From Nectonema munidae (lineage: Eukaryota > Nematomorpha > Nectonematoida > Nectonematidae): a stretch of DNA of 64,000 nucleotides. Shown piece by piece: positions 9,028 through 19,399 of this stretch (position 1 is the first letter of the stretch; each line of letters starts with the position of its first letter). The notes under the pieces are model-generated. The model had not been told where the DNA came from, searched no databases, and saw nothing but the letters and a program-made list of their open reading frames with translations. A program made the position numbers and the translations under genes. The stretch is taken from contig JAUIRK010000511.1 in the NCBI GenBank assembly GCA_030549495.1, positions 137,001-201,000 of the forward strand, in the 5' to 3' direction.

Positions 9028-10882
9028 CTAGCTTTCAAGTTCTAACGACTTACAAGGTGAGTTAACTTCGAATCAACCAATCAACTTTGAATCATAAATT
9101 AATATTATAATTTTATATTTCATATCGAATAAAAAGATTGAAAATGTTTAATACTATATTTTAAAATAAATTTAAACTCATTTATTCAAATTAAAAAACA
9201 ATGAATTTTAGGCTCACCGACAACGTATTGCGCCCTGTATAGAAATAAACAGGTGAATGTAAGTATATTTAAAAAAAAGGATGGATATTTTGAGGCATTT
9301 ATGTGATAGTTATATATTTTTGCAGTTTAATTAGAAGGAGTTCAATATTCTACGCCTTTTTTTCATTTTTAAAATATATTTAGAATAACATTTCAGTTGA
9401 TATTTACAGAAAAAATTATTATAGTTATTTAATATTTAATATCACCTGTTGCAAAAAATAATATTTACAAAGGTCTTGAAAGAGACAAACATTATTTTCG
9501 ACTTTCGCACTTTTATTCAACATCAATCAAGTAACAAATTTATAATTTCACTGAAAATTTTTACTCAGACACAGTACATATTTCATCTTAAAAAGAGGGC
9601 AGAAAGCACATATATCACCAACATACATTAAGGACAAAATGTTTTAATAATTGAAAAATCTGGCCCCTTTATAATCGCCACTGTATACAACCATCTTGGC
9701 TTTTGAATTTTATGTCATGTCATGTTTTTTATATTTATAATTTATGAAATAGTTCTTTTAGTACAAAACTTTCGAAATTATATTTTTTAGTTTTTTCTAT
9801 TTGTCTTCAATAAATATCTTTCATTTTTTTCTCTCTCTCTCTCTCTCTACCAACACGAAGAACTGATCTTTAAAAGAAATGACTGACTTTATAACTAGCG
9901 ACTTTTCAAATTTAATGAAAATCGCTTGCATAAAAGTTTAAATGATTTTTCAAGTTTGTTCAATTTTTTATTTCAGTTTTAAAATTCTAATGATTTCAAA
10001 ATTTATTTCATAATAATATTTTATTGTCTGTAGCTTTTACAAGTATTTATTTGGTTCTTTGCTTTTATAGTATAATTCTATTTTACTAAAAAATAAAATA
10101 AAAATAGCCACTTTATATATTGCTTGAGGGAATTGAATACAAATTACTTGTAAATATAGATAAACAATCTAATGGTATTTTATAAATATTCTTGTTAAAA
10201 TACCCCTTATAAATCTTACTTTTAATAAAAATATATATTAAATAAATTAATAACTGATGAAAAGGAAATTTTAAAAACTTAGTGTCCAATAATTATTACG
10301 TTTCCTAAGAAGGTAGGTGTTGTTTAAATTTTTTAGGCATCTTTATATATATCTTCTTAGATACGCGTGAATTCTTGGTTATATTGATGAAATCATATCT
10401 GAAGAAAAGTTTTACCAAAATTTGGACAGAATCCTTAAAGCTTATTATATGCAATAAAAATTTCAATTTTTTTTGAATAAATATCTTATGAGTAAATTTC
10501 TTCTGAAATAATGTTGCTGATTTAATATTTTTTTGTCCTAAAATTAGCAAAAATCTTACAAGAAATTTCAAATTTTTATTACTTACAATGTATTATATTT
10601 TTGGATTTAAATAACTCTTCAAAAACTACTTCTTTTAGGAAATATAATTAGTTGTACTTCAAATATTTAAACTGTTCTTAATCGGTGTGACTTTTTACCC
10701 AAACTCTACTAAACTCATACAAAAAAATCATTTTTCATTTAAAAAAATTGAAAGGTTTATTGTTCAGTCTTTTTAATTTTGTTTTCTCAAAAAGTTTTTT
10801 GAGTTTTAACAGTTTTTCTTTCTAAACTGCTCCAACTTTATTCTAAAACTTGATAAGACTGGAATAATTTAAGAAAGAAAAT
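9028..10882. other. AT-rich stretch, no gene
   Basis: No supported gene. It contains a (CT)9 run at 9831-9848 and long A/T stretches. Small open frames at 9449-9631 and 10,305-10,571 have no recognisable content. Confidence 0.4.
9831..9848. repeat. (CT)9 microsatellite
   Basis: A perfect CT dinucleotide run. Confidence 0.9.
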
Positions 10883-10893
10883 ATAAAAAACTT

Positions 10894-11079
10894 GTTGTTG
10901 TTGTTGTTGTTTTATTTGACACAGCTTGTAAAATGCAAGGATTTCGAAAGCTGGCATGAGGCTTTTACAAATTTAAGATGATTAATCACAGTTTTTGTGA
11001 ATTTGTTTTTAGATTGGGAGTTGGGGATCGACCCTGACCTTCAACTGTTAGGGAGGTACACCCTAACAACCATGACCAA
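10894..11079 (-). mobile_element. tRNA-derived SINE with 11-bp target duplication
   Basis: The unit is flanked by exact copies of ATAAAAAACTT (10,883-10,893 and 11,080-11,090). On the minus strand it starts with a tRNA-like head containing an RNA polymerase III B box, GGGTCGATCCCC, and ends in a (CAA)n tail next to the left duplication. It is about 186 bp long. The head is too diverged to fold as a functional tRNA. Confidence 0.78.
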
Positions 11080-11379
11080 ATAAAAAACTTAAAACACATC
11101 GAAAATTTTTATAATGTAGAAAACAAATATAAAAAAAAAACATATAAATTGATTAAAATTTTTCAAATATTTTTAATAATAATCTGAGTAATCTACACCC
11201 ATATTCCATTCCTTTAACAAAGAATTTTCAACATAATAAAAAAACATTTTCTTATTTTTTAAATTTTCCAAAAGTCCTTACTTTCTATTAAAAAACATAA
11301 ATGTATATCGTCTCTCAAGCTATTCTTACATAAGCATTTATTTTGTTTTTATATTTATTTCTTGGTTTAAGACGAGCAT

Positions 11380-12892
11380 ACTTTACGAAATCATTACTCA
11401 TCTGTTTCATTGATGACATTATCAATAATCTTGCTTCTAATAAAAGTGTGCTTTCTCTTTTTATTGATTTTAAAAAAGCATTTGACTCAGTTCCCCATGA
11501 AGTCCTATTGAATAAATTATCTGCCTATGGTATTAAAAAAAAATGTCTCTTTCTTTTTTCACTTCTTATTTTCATACAAGATACCAAAGTGTAATTGTTG
11601 AGGGTTTACTTTCTAATACTCAACCAATTCTTTCTGGCGTTCCTCAAGGTTCCATCTTGGGATATCTTTTGTTTTTGATCTTTCTAAATGATATACTTCT
11701 TTCCAATATAAATTTGAAGTTTTTTATCTTTGCAGATGATTTAACTATCAATATCCCTTTTTCTTGTGATATGTTTTTCAATAAAATTAATTACTTTAAT
11801 CAAGAAGTTGATAAACTTTTTTTATGGTGCAAAGCTAACTTTATGTGTATTAATTTTGAAAAGTCTAAAGCAATGCTATTTGGGAATAGCAAGTGTTCTG
11901 AACTAATATCTACCAATTTGAAATTTGAGATTGTCCAATCTTTCAATATTTTGGGTGTCGTAATAGACAATAAATTGAAATGGCAACAGCATATTTCGTA
12001 TGTAAATAATAAATTATCTCGAGTCATTGGTATCATAAAAAGATTCAAAAACGTGTTTCCTACTAAAGTCAAGCTTTTACTTTATAATTAATTTTTTCTT
12101 CCTTATATTAACTACTGTCTAGTTATTTGGGGACATCAAAACATCTCCTCTTCGATTATTTCTCAAAAAAAATGATAAGATCTGTATTCAACTCAAATTT
12201 TTTGGCGCATACCTCTCCTTTATTTTATAAAGCAAACCTATTGAAAATTAATGATTTCTATACCTATAATATATCTTTATTTATTTATAAATTCTTGAAT
12301 GGTTACTTACCAGGCATTTTTGATGATTACGCTTCTTTCAATTACCAAAAATCTAACTTTTATTTGCGTAATGCTAATAAAGTTATTCAACCTTTCTACA
12401 GTAAACAAATATATAAATAAACTATGAAATACAAAATTTCTTCAGTGTGGAATAACTTTCTGATTCACCATCTTAATAATAATATGAAAATTAGCTCTTT
12501 TAAAGTATATTTAAAAAAATTATTCATTAATACATACTTATCAAATTATTGTCCAGTTAATAGCTTTGCTTGTAAATATGTATATAATTTTAATTAATTC
12601 TTTAATTTGCTTTACTTTTCTAGTATTCCTTCCTAAGCATCATTGTACATTTAAATTATGTTGTATATGATATTTTCATAACTTATATTTCGTTTTTTTT
12701 TCTTTTACCTTTTTTTTATATCGTTTATTTAGTTAGGATATCTCATTAAGCGGCTTTATGACCTTGCGAAATATCCTATCACATATCGTATTCTATCTTT
12801 TGTTATATTTCATATCTATATTATTTTTTATGTGTGTATGTAAACCTTGTTATCTTCACTCTATGATAAATAAACTTCTTCTTCTTCTAAAA
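11380..12892 (+). mobile_element. 5'-truncated CR1/Jockey-like LINE
   Basis: This is the reverse-transcriptase half of a non-LTR retrotransposon. Recognisable blocks in order are FIDFKKAFDSVPHEVLLNKL (11,460s), SGVPQGSILG (11,630s), FADD (11,730s), NFEKSKAMLFG and LGVVIDNKLKWQQHI (11,950s). A C-terminal region follows that is typical of the CR1/Jockey group. A frame change near 11,545 and a stop at 12,091 break the frame, so it is dead. The endonuclease and ORF1 are absent. The 3' end has a short hairpin, AATAAA and a CTTCTTCTTCTT tail, the same arrangement as the longer LINE ending at 40,362. No clear target duplication was found. Confidence 0.85.
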
Positions 12893-12912
12893 AAGAAATA
12901 TAGACATACATA

Positions 12913-13015
12913 ATTTTTTTTCTTGTCGATATCGCATCCATAGGAAAGAATAACACGATTAGGAATCGAACCCAGACCATCTAGAAAACCCTAAGCTCTT
13001 CTCTTGCTATTATAT
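12913..13015 (-). mobile_element. tRNA-derived SINE fragment
   Basis: The minus strand shows an A-box-like stretch (TAGCAAGAGAAGAG), then a B box (GGGTTCGATTCC) about 45 bases on, and an A-rich tail at the left edge. It sits directly behind the LINE tail. No convincing target duplication. Confidence 0.5.
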
Positions 13016-13019
13016 TTTA

Positions 13020-14134
13020 CAGAGTATAGATAGTGTTTCTCTGGAATTTACAGTATCTTACTAGTTATCTACCTAAAAAAAGGAAATTAAATAAAAAAAC
13101 ACAAGTTATGTACTTTCTTTCAGCAAGTTGTGGAAAGCTCAATCAATCATTTATAACATAAAAGAGTTCGGTGATAAAAACCTCAAAATTATAATATATC
13201 AAACATTTTTAATTATTTTTATTTTTGTCTATAAATCCTTGTTTGCTCTATCCTTAGAAAATTTCTCAATAAGCTATGGGAAATGAAGTAAAAAATTAAC
13301 TAATTTTGAAACGTTTTTTGTTTCTTATTGTGTTATAATCCTTTATTTAAAAACATTAACAGAACAAACGCATTTAGGTTATATTCCTTATACATATAAT
13401 ACCTTATTCAAAACATCAATGCCTTAAAAGTTATTTTTAATATTCTCCGATTAATTTATTTTACTTTCAGAAATGATTACATCTACTTTTATGAATAGCT
13501 AAAACGTTGTTACTATTCTATACTAGTGTCCTTCACTTAGAGCCAGTACAACTTGGGGTTTCAATTGGATAACCGATAGTGTGTACCCTGACCCTAGAAT
13601 TACCAGATTTAGCTATCATCAAAATTTAAAGAATGTGTTGAAAATATCTTTTTATTTTATATATGAAAATAAAAACCTTAACAATGCCCAGTAGGGTCAA
13701 TTGACCTTAAGTGATTATTTATTCATTATATTAAAGAAAAACTGTATAGCAAGATTTACAAATAGAAGAATAAAATCCACCAAAAATAAATTCTAATTAT
13801 AACACTTCTTCGATTTTTCGGAATTTTAGAAGACACGATAAAGATGTTTCTTTTGTGAATTTTAAACTTCATACAATTTTTCACCCAAGGATGTTAAAAA
13901 AGATGTCGAAAAAACACATTTTTTAAATAAATAAGGCATTGATGCAAACTATATCAATAAATTTCAATTATACTTTTGTTGAATAATCCTTAAGTTCTTG
14001 ATTGGCCTCATCAAAGCCTCCTTTATTTGAATGATAAAAGTGCTTGAGGTTTCTTTTTGAAATTAGCATTGTCAAAATGAAACTTGCAATGAACAATTTT
14101 GGTTTTCTTAGCTTTATGAGAATGCGCCAAACCC
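13020..14134. other. AT-rich stretch, no gene
   Basis: I see nothing I can support here. Confidence 0.4.
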
Positions 14135-14151
14135 ATTTCGGATATTATCAT

Positions 14152-14360
14152 CATCTATTTTGCCTTCTAGCCCTGGTTATTGTTCCCAAAGAGTTAGGGT
14201 CAACCAGTTTGCTGCAACAACTACGCCATTTCATTCTTTCTTTAGCATCACTTCGCACAAGCCTTCTTTTTTCCATATCGTGGTGAATCACTTCATTCCA
14301 TGCTTTCTTTGGTCTTCATCTTTCCATCAATCAATTCATTTTATCTTCTTTACAACTTTA
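14152..14360 (-). mobile_element. RTE-like LINE 3' end with 17-bp target duplication
   Basis: The exact repeat ATTTCGGATATTATCAT occurs at 14,135-14,151 and 14,361-14,377. Between them the minus strand encodes RPKKAWNEVIHHDMEKRRLV, then RSDAKERMKWRSCCSKLVDP, the C-terminal signature of many LINE reverse transcriptases. A short (GAT) tail follows. It is the same type of end as the copy at 4332-4587, without an inversion. It is severely 5' truncated. Confidence 0.78.
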
Positions 14361-14377
14361 ATTTCGGATATTATCAT

Positions 14378-14623
14378 ATATAAAAATTGTGAGACTCCTA
14401 GGGTTGATCTAGGAGATTTAAAATTAATAGATTTTTTATAGAGGATGTTGTATTCATTACTTTGCTATTCCATTTTTCTAAATCATTTGATTTTTGTTTT
14501 GTAGATGACATGAACAGCAACCATGCATTTAAAATTTAAATAATATAGGGTGGGTGGGGATGTCTTCGAAAATTACCCTTACTAATTTTGCTTTTTCCTG
14601 AAACAATACGGGTTGGTAGTTGT
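14378..14623. other. short AT-rich stretch, no gene
   Basis: Nothing recognised. Confidence 0.35.
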
Positions 14624-14767
14624 TTACGTTTATATCAACGATATGACAAGTCAAATTCTAAAAGACATAATACAGCTGTCTTATTCGCAGAAGACTTTTA
14701 ACAAAATTGCAAAAAATTTAAATAGATTTCGCCCCCCCCCTATAAGAAATTTCTGGATCCCCCACTG
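14624..14767 (-). repeat. dispersed repeat, copy A (inverted copy at 46.7 kb)
   Basis: The reverse complement matches 46,686-46,832: it starts AGTGG.GGATCCAGAAA, followed by a G run, CGAAATCTATTTAAAT, AAGTCTTC and GACTTGTCATAT. It ends 35 bases before the target duplication of the piggyBac element. The family is unknown; the GGATCCAG plus poly-G end suggests the terminus of a mobile element. Confidence 0.75.
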
Positions 14768-15185
14768 CACACACATATGCAGTTAAGGATATAAATCTCT
14801 CTTTAACCTTCGCCTTACAGCATTTTTTGTTATAGCATCGTTTACAGGGATATACCATTTTACTCCGCATTTATTTCAACAACTATGATAAAGATTACGC
14901 ACACTTATGAAATCTATTTTATCGGTTTTGTTCGTTGTAGCATACAGGTTATTCACTAATATCAAATAAATGGTTTGCTTTCATCTATGATAGCAAGATG
15001 AAAAATATCAAATAGTAAACAATTTACTATTTTATCCATATGCGCGTTACATCAAACCATCATCAAGTGAGAAAAACCTTGAAATTGTTCTAATGAAGCT
15101 GTATATTTTCTTTACTTGTTTTGTTTTTCAATACCTCGTCATTTTTATTTGAAAACTTCTGATTGTCAGTTTCTACCTCATTGAA

Positions 15186-15649
15186 ATGGAATCCTCTTCA
15201 TTGAGCAGTTTTATGGAGGAGACAAGCGATTCTTTTTTTGATGACACCAGCGAATCAAGTTGTTTTCAAGAAAGTGATACAGATGAAAATTTAGCCTGTG
15301 CTGATGAAATAGGTTATAGCTGGGAACCTTTTAGTAGTACTAGGGGCAGAGCTCAATCTGAAAATATAAGGAATACTTCGATTTCTCCCAGTGGTCCTAA
15401 AGGATTAGCACGTAGTGAAAAAAATATTCTAAAAGTATTCAACTTGTTTTTCACTTTTCAATTGGTTCATCATATTTATCATCATACAAAGTTGAAAATT
15501 GAACTTAATTTTGAGTAAGAAAATTTAAATTATTTTAACATTTTTGTTAAAAAGTGTATACGTATGTCGTTCTGTCTTTTGCTTGACCTGCGTGTCCATG
15601 CGGGCGCTCTTTGAGTTATACGCATATAGTGTGTGTCTGTGTCTTGTGT

Positions 15650-15712
<63 letters not shown>

Positions 15713-17085
15713 AGTTTACTCGCAATGCGAATGTGGTATAAAACTTATACTTTTTTTTAGGAAAACTAATCCTAAACATAGTAATTTGAGGCACTGTTAT
15801 GAAAAGTTTGAAGTGCATCATATTCTTTCCTATTTTGCTTGCTTACTACATATTGGCGAATGCCTAAATCAAAAAGTTGACATTTTTAGACTTTTTAGTG
15901 AAACTTTTGGTTCACCTTTCCTAAAGGCTTCTCTTGGAAGAGAAATGTTTTTTCTAATACATTTTTTCCTTTCTTTCGATGATAAAAGAATTAGGAACAC
16001 AAACGACAAACTTGCGCCAATACGATTCTTACACGACCACTTTTATGAAGTCTTTGGTAAATACTGGACCCCTGATGCTGCCGTAACTCAGCTTGTTAGT
16101 TTTAGAGGAAACTTCAACTCAAAGATTTACGACCCGAAAAAACCGGGGCATTATGGTATCAAGGTGTACCATATAAACGATTCGCAAAGTTTTTATTACC
16201 TGAAACCTGAAGTATATATTTCAGGGTTAGAAGACCGCAGCTACTTCTCAGCTTCTTCTATAGTGAAACGACTTGTTTCTGATGCAAATTTACCTGATGG
16301 TATTGGTATTTTCATGGATAGATTCTTTACCTCTCATGACATAGCAAAATGGGCACTCGAAAAAAAATACACAATATGTGGAACGGTGATGTCTACGAAA
16401 CGATTTATACCAAAAGTTTTACAACCGAACTATATGAAAACTCTCAAACTACAAGAATGCGAAACTCGTGTAGTTTATTCGAAAGAAGCCTCTCTTTCTG
16501 CATACATTCCGAAACGACACGCGAAACGAAATTTCAAAGTAGTTTATATTTTATCATCACAACATCGAAAAAAAGTTGAAATTACTGCAACTGCTGGAAA
16601 ACCTGAATCTATGATTGAGTACAACAAGCATAAATGTGGGGTGGATGTTGGAAATAGAATGTTGAAGCAATACCGTAGTTATAAACCCTGTAGAAGATGG
16701 CCAATGGCTTTGTTCAGTAACTACCTAGATATGTCTTGCCTAAACTCATTTATTATATCCAAATTCAATTCACCTCAAGATTTTCCTTCTATAAAGAGTG
16801 GAGGAAGAAAAATTTTCATAAAAAAAACTTTGCCTATTATTATCAGAAGAAGCTATGAAGGCTAGAACAAATCTGCCCCAAATAAACCTGAAAACTAAAT
16901 CGCTTTTAGATTTTTATGGCTTCTCACAACAAACTTTAACTGAAACTTCTTCGGCCAGAGGCTTTTGCTTTTTATGCTTACCCAGAAAAAAACGAAGTAC
17001 CCGAAAATGTTCAAAGTGCTCACATCAAACTTGCAAACTGCACTTTCAGTCTGTAATAAACTTTTTGTCCTCAAAATCAGTTTGA
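15186..17085 (+). pseudogene. piggyBac transposase, inactivated
   Basis: The N-terminal piece (15,186-15,470) is acidic and Ser-rich (MESSSLSSFMEETSDSFFDD) and ends in SPSGPKGLA, as in piggyBac proteins. About 220 bases of unrelated sequence with a (TG)n run then interrupt it. The DDE core follows (about 15,760-16,860) and the Cys-rich end at 16,880-17,085 (FCFLC, CSKCSHQTCKLHF). Piggy­Bac transposases use three Asp residues. Two are visible: FMDRFFTSHD and CGVDVGNRMLKQY. The first normally sits in VTVDEQLV.FRG; here the text is AAVTQLVSFRGN, so three codons including the catalytic Asp are gone. The related copy at 46.9 kb still has TVDEQFVKFRGH, which supports a deletion. A stop separates core and Cys-rich end. 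Confidence 0.88.
15653..15709. repeat. (TG)n microsatellite inside the transposase gene
   Basis: About 28 TG units without interruption. It gives rise to spurious Cys-Val and Thr-His frames on both strands. Confidence 0.95.
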
Positions 17086-17148
17086 AATATAGTTTTGTTT
17101 GCAAATGAAACTAATTTTTAGCTAGTTAGTAATTTCTTCATTGAGTTT

Positions 17149-17302
17149 TTTTTTTTTTGACAGGGTGTTTCATGCAAGGGAAGAAACTTCCATATCTGCA
17201 CTGATGAACTTTTTATGATAAGTCGATGGCATCGCCGGGATTCGAACCCAAAGGCTTTAGATTCGTAGGCGACGCCTCTACCTATCAGCCCACCAGCCCT
17301 CA
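17149..17302 (-). mobile_element. tRNA-derived SINE inside the piggyBac element
   Basis: The minus strand has a tRNA-like head (GGGCTGATAGGTAGAGGCG, then the B box GGGTTCGAATCCC) and ends in an A run of about 12. The anticodon arm does not pair, so it is not a working tRNA gene. It lies between the transposase end and the right terminal repeat and so inserted after the piggyBac arose. No target duplication was found. Confidence 0.65.
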
Positions 17303-17527
17303 AAGAAAAAGTTTTTCCTCAAAGACAAATGTAGTTTCATGAGAAAAACCAAGATAATTCAACTTTCCAAACTATAAATTCTAATTTTTTGCTTCATTAA
17401 TGAAAGTAAACAATCTAAATTAAATTTACATGATAGTTAGATCAATTTTAATGAAAAATTTTTTCAAATTATTATCTCAAAGTTTATTGTGGAGTAAATT
17501 GCCATATGTCTGTAAAGCGAAGGTTAA

Positions 17528-18065
17528 GGCTGCTTCATGTCAAGGAGACATTTTTGAATAACTTGATAAACCTTTATTTTTGATCCATTCATTTCGATAG
17601 TTGGATTTGCTTAATTATTATTAATGCAAAGAAAACGTAAATGTTCAAATGTTATTTACTTATTTAGTTTGTTAAACGATATTTAAGCCGAACAAATGGG
17701 TGTAAGTCTTTGATTTATCATTAACGCCAAAATGTATGTATCTGTTTTACTTTTACCATTACGTATGTCCAATGTTGCAAAGTGGGAGATGCACTCGGTA
17801 TCTAATAAAATTTAGAAGTAAATTCAGTGTCGGATTATTTTATCTATCAAATATTTTTTAGTATTTTAAATAATAACAAAATAATTTTAATAATAATTTG
17901 AGTCTTCTTTAGTCGAGTTGAATTTTTGTAGGTACTTACGGAGACGAATATTTTCTTTTGGAGTCTGCAATCATTGGTTAATGCGCCTCAGAAATTTAAC
18001 ATTTAGATAGATAGATAGATAGATACATACACTATTCATATACAAAACATGCAAAGCACTAACAA
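17528..18065. other. region upstream of UQCRH
   Basis: No supported gene. A GATA-type run (AGATAGATAGATAGATAGA) lies at about 18,005-18,026. A short open frame beginning ATGTCCAATGTTGCAAAG at about 17,770 ends near a GTATCT donor and might be a first UQCRH exon, but nothing confirms it. Confidence 0.3.
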
Positions 18066-18230
18066 ATGAGCACAAAATATTTTTCCATTATGTTTGCTTG
18101 CTGCCTTAGTAAATTTGATCTTGGTGATATTCTAGCATCACATAAAATACTTCAACATTTTTTCAAGGATGAAAACAACAATGAGGAAGCAGCGGAAAAG
18201 CAAGAGAATGGTGAGTCTGAAGAGCTAGTG
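18066..18230 (+). CDS. UQCRH: cytochrome bc1 hinge protein (UQCRH/QCR6), first visible exon
   Basis: UQCRH is the small acidic subunit of mitochondrial complex III that bridges cytochrome c1 and cytochrome c. This exon holds the acidic N-terminal part, DENNNEEAAEKQENGESEEL then V, followed by a donor (GTACTT at 18,231). EELV joined to DPMDK of the next exon reproduces the conserved EELVDP. The ATG at 18,066 is the first in the open frame, giving a 55-residue exon, longer than expected. The true start may instead be in an upstream exon joined at TTTTTTCAAG near 18,163, so the start is uncertain. A stronger-looking donor (GTGAGT at 18,211) would remove the conserved EELV and is not preferred. 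Confidence 0.72.
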
Positions 18231-18295
18231 GTACTTTTTCGGCCCTTAAATGCAATTCACTACGAATGCGTGTAAATTGAATTTGTTTTCAACAG

Positions 18296-18460
18296 GATCC
18301 CATGGATAAAATCAGAGAGGTGTGCACTCAAAAGAGGGAATGCGCCAAACTGAAGAACAGACTCGATTTCTGCAACAAAAGACTGCACAACGTGACCGAG
18401 GAGACCGATGAAACGTGCATGCAGGAGCTCATGGACTTTGTCAAGTGCAGGGACCATTGC
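18296..18460 (+). CDS. UQCRH: cytochrome bc1 hinge protein, second exon
   Basis: An acceptor (TTTTCAACAG) precedes 18,296 and a donor (GTAAGA) follows 18,460; the intron before is only 65 bp. The 55 codons read DPMDKIREVCTQKRECAKLK, then NRLDFCNKRLHNVTEETDET, then CMQELMDFVKCRDHC. The spaced cysteines (two CX9C-like pairs that form the two disulphides of the hinge protein) and the end ELMDF.K.RDHC align with human ELFDFLHARDHC. G+C is clearly above that of the flanks. Confidence 0.92.
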
Positions 18461-18651
18461 GTAAGAACTGTCTAACTCTTTCCATTATTTCTGTTGAGCT
18501 TGGTGACATTTGTGCTCATGGACTTCAGCTCCAACTTTTGTTGGGTGGGGCAGGGAATGAGAAAAATTGTGTACACAGAAAAATAGTTAACCGTTTCATC
18601 AAAAAAAACTTTTTTTTTAAAAAACTCATTTTTGCAATTCAATACCTAAAG

Positions 18652-19391
18652 CAGTGCTGTCCATATTACGACCTGCGGTCCAGATGCTGCCCTTAGTCTT
18701 GTCAAATATGGTCCACGACCTTTTTTGAAACATTGTGCAAATTTGCATCTTTCGAATTTGAGTAGTATAGAAGAAGGCACGATTTTAGACAACTAAAATT
18801 ATAAAATAATGAATTTTTCTTTATTTAACTGACTAGTTTAATAATAAAAATTCACACGATTTTACTCTTTTCTCGTTATTCCGTCATAAAAAGGCAGAAA
18901 ATGGCCTGAGGTCTAAAAAAATTTTTCTGACTGTGTACCGCGCCAAAAAAAATAAGAGTTGAGAACCCTGCCTTATTAACGGGTTAACGTTATGCGTACC
19001 AGATTCTAGAAAAAAGTAAATTGCCCCCTTTTGATATATTAACACATTTTAGTTCACGCAAAGCAGACTATTTTAGCAAATCCCTATTGAATTCCATTCG
19101 AAATTTGAGTTCGCCTACGCTCCTCTACAGCTGCGTTAACCAAACTTTTCTTTAAACAGGTGGGATTACCGAAAATTTAAAAAACGCGCTCCGAAATATT
19201 GAAAAGTTAAAAAACACTGGCATTATGAAATTTTATTTCTATTAATACTTGTTTAAAACAAAATAAAGTAAACTTTTCGACGTTTTCCCATTGGGTGTGA
19301 CAAAGTTGATACACTGAGGACACATAAAAAGTGGAAGTGAACACTATCAATATGAAAATTTAGCTTGCGTACCGGATATTTGTGACCCCTG
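18652..19391. mobile_element. hAT-type non-autonomous element in UQCRH intron 2
   Basis: The left end CAGTGCTGTCC.. and the right end, read in reverse complement CAGGGGTCACAAATATCC, have the CAGNGNT form of hAT termini. The flanking octamers ACCTAAAG (18,644-18,651) and CCCTAAAG (19,392-19,399) agree at seven of eight bases, the size hAT elements duplicate. There is no coding capacity. A second hAT-like right end (TTGAGAACCCTG near 18,960-18,971) lies inside, so this may be one element nested in another. Confidence 0.6.
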
Positions 19392-19399
19392 CCCTAAAG

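Larger units (their letters stand above)
14807..17523 (+). mobile_element. piggyBac element, end to end with TTAA duplication
   Basis: TTAA lies at both borders (14,803-14,806 and 17,524-17,527). The ends are 14-bp inverted repeats: CCTTCGCCTTACAG at the left and, in reverse complement, CCTTCGCTTTACAG at the right, one mismatch. Length is 2717 bp, normal for the family. It contains a decayed transposase gene at 15,186-17,085, a (TG)n expansion inside that gene and a SINE between the gene and the right end. The intact ends and TTAA show a complete insertion, but the coding part is inactive, so movement would need another transposase. Confidence 0.9.

Noticed and set aside
15544-15821. Open frames with Cys-Val or Thr-His runs on both strands
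   Set aside because: They are translations of the (TG)n microsatellite inside the piggyBac gene, not proteins.
17215-17302. tRNA gene on the minus strand
   Set aside because: The B box and head are tRNA-like, but the acceptor and anticodon stems do not pair and an A tail follows, so it is a SINE.
18211-18216. GTGAGT as the first UQCRH donor
   Set aside because: It would remove the conserved EELV before DP; the weaker site at 18,231 restores it.
19157-19185. Acceptor followed by VGLPKI as the terminal UQCRH exon
   Set aside because: It lies inside the hAT element, and the exon at 22,094 gives a far better match to the family C-terminus.
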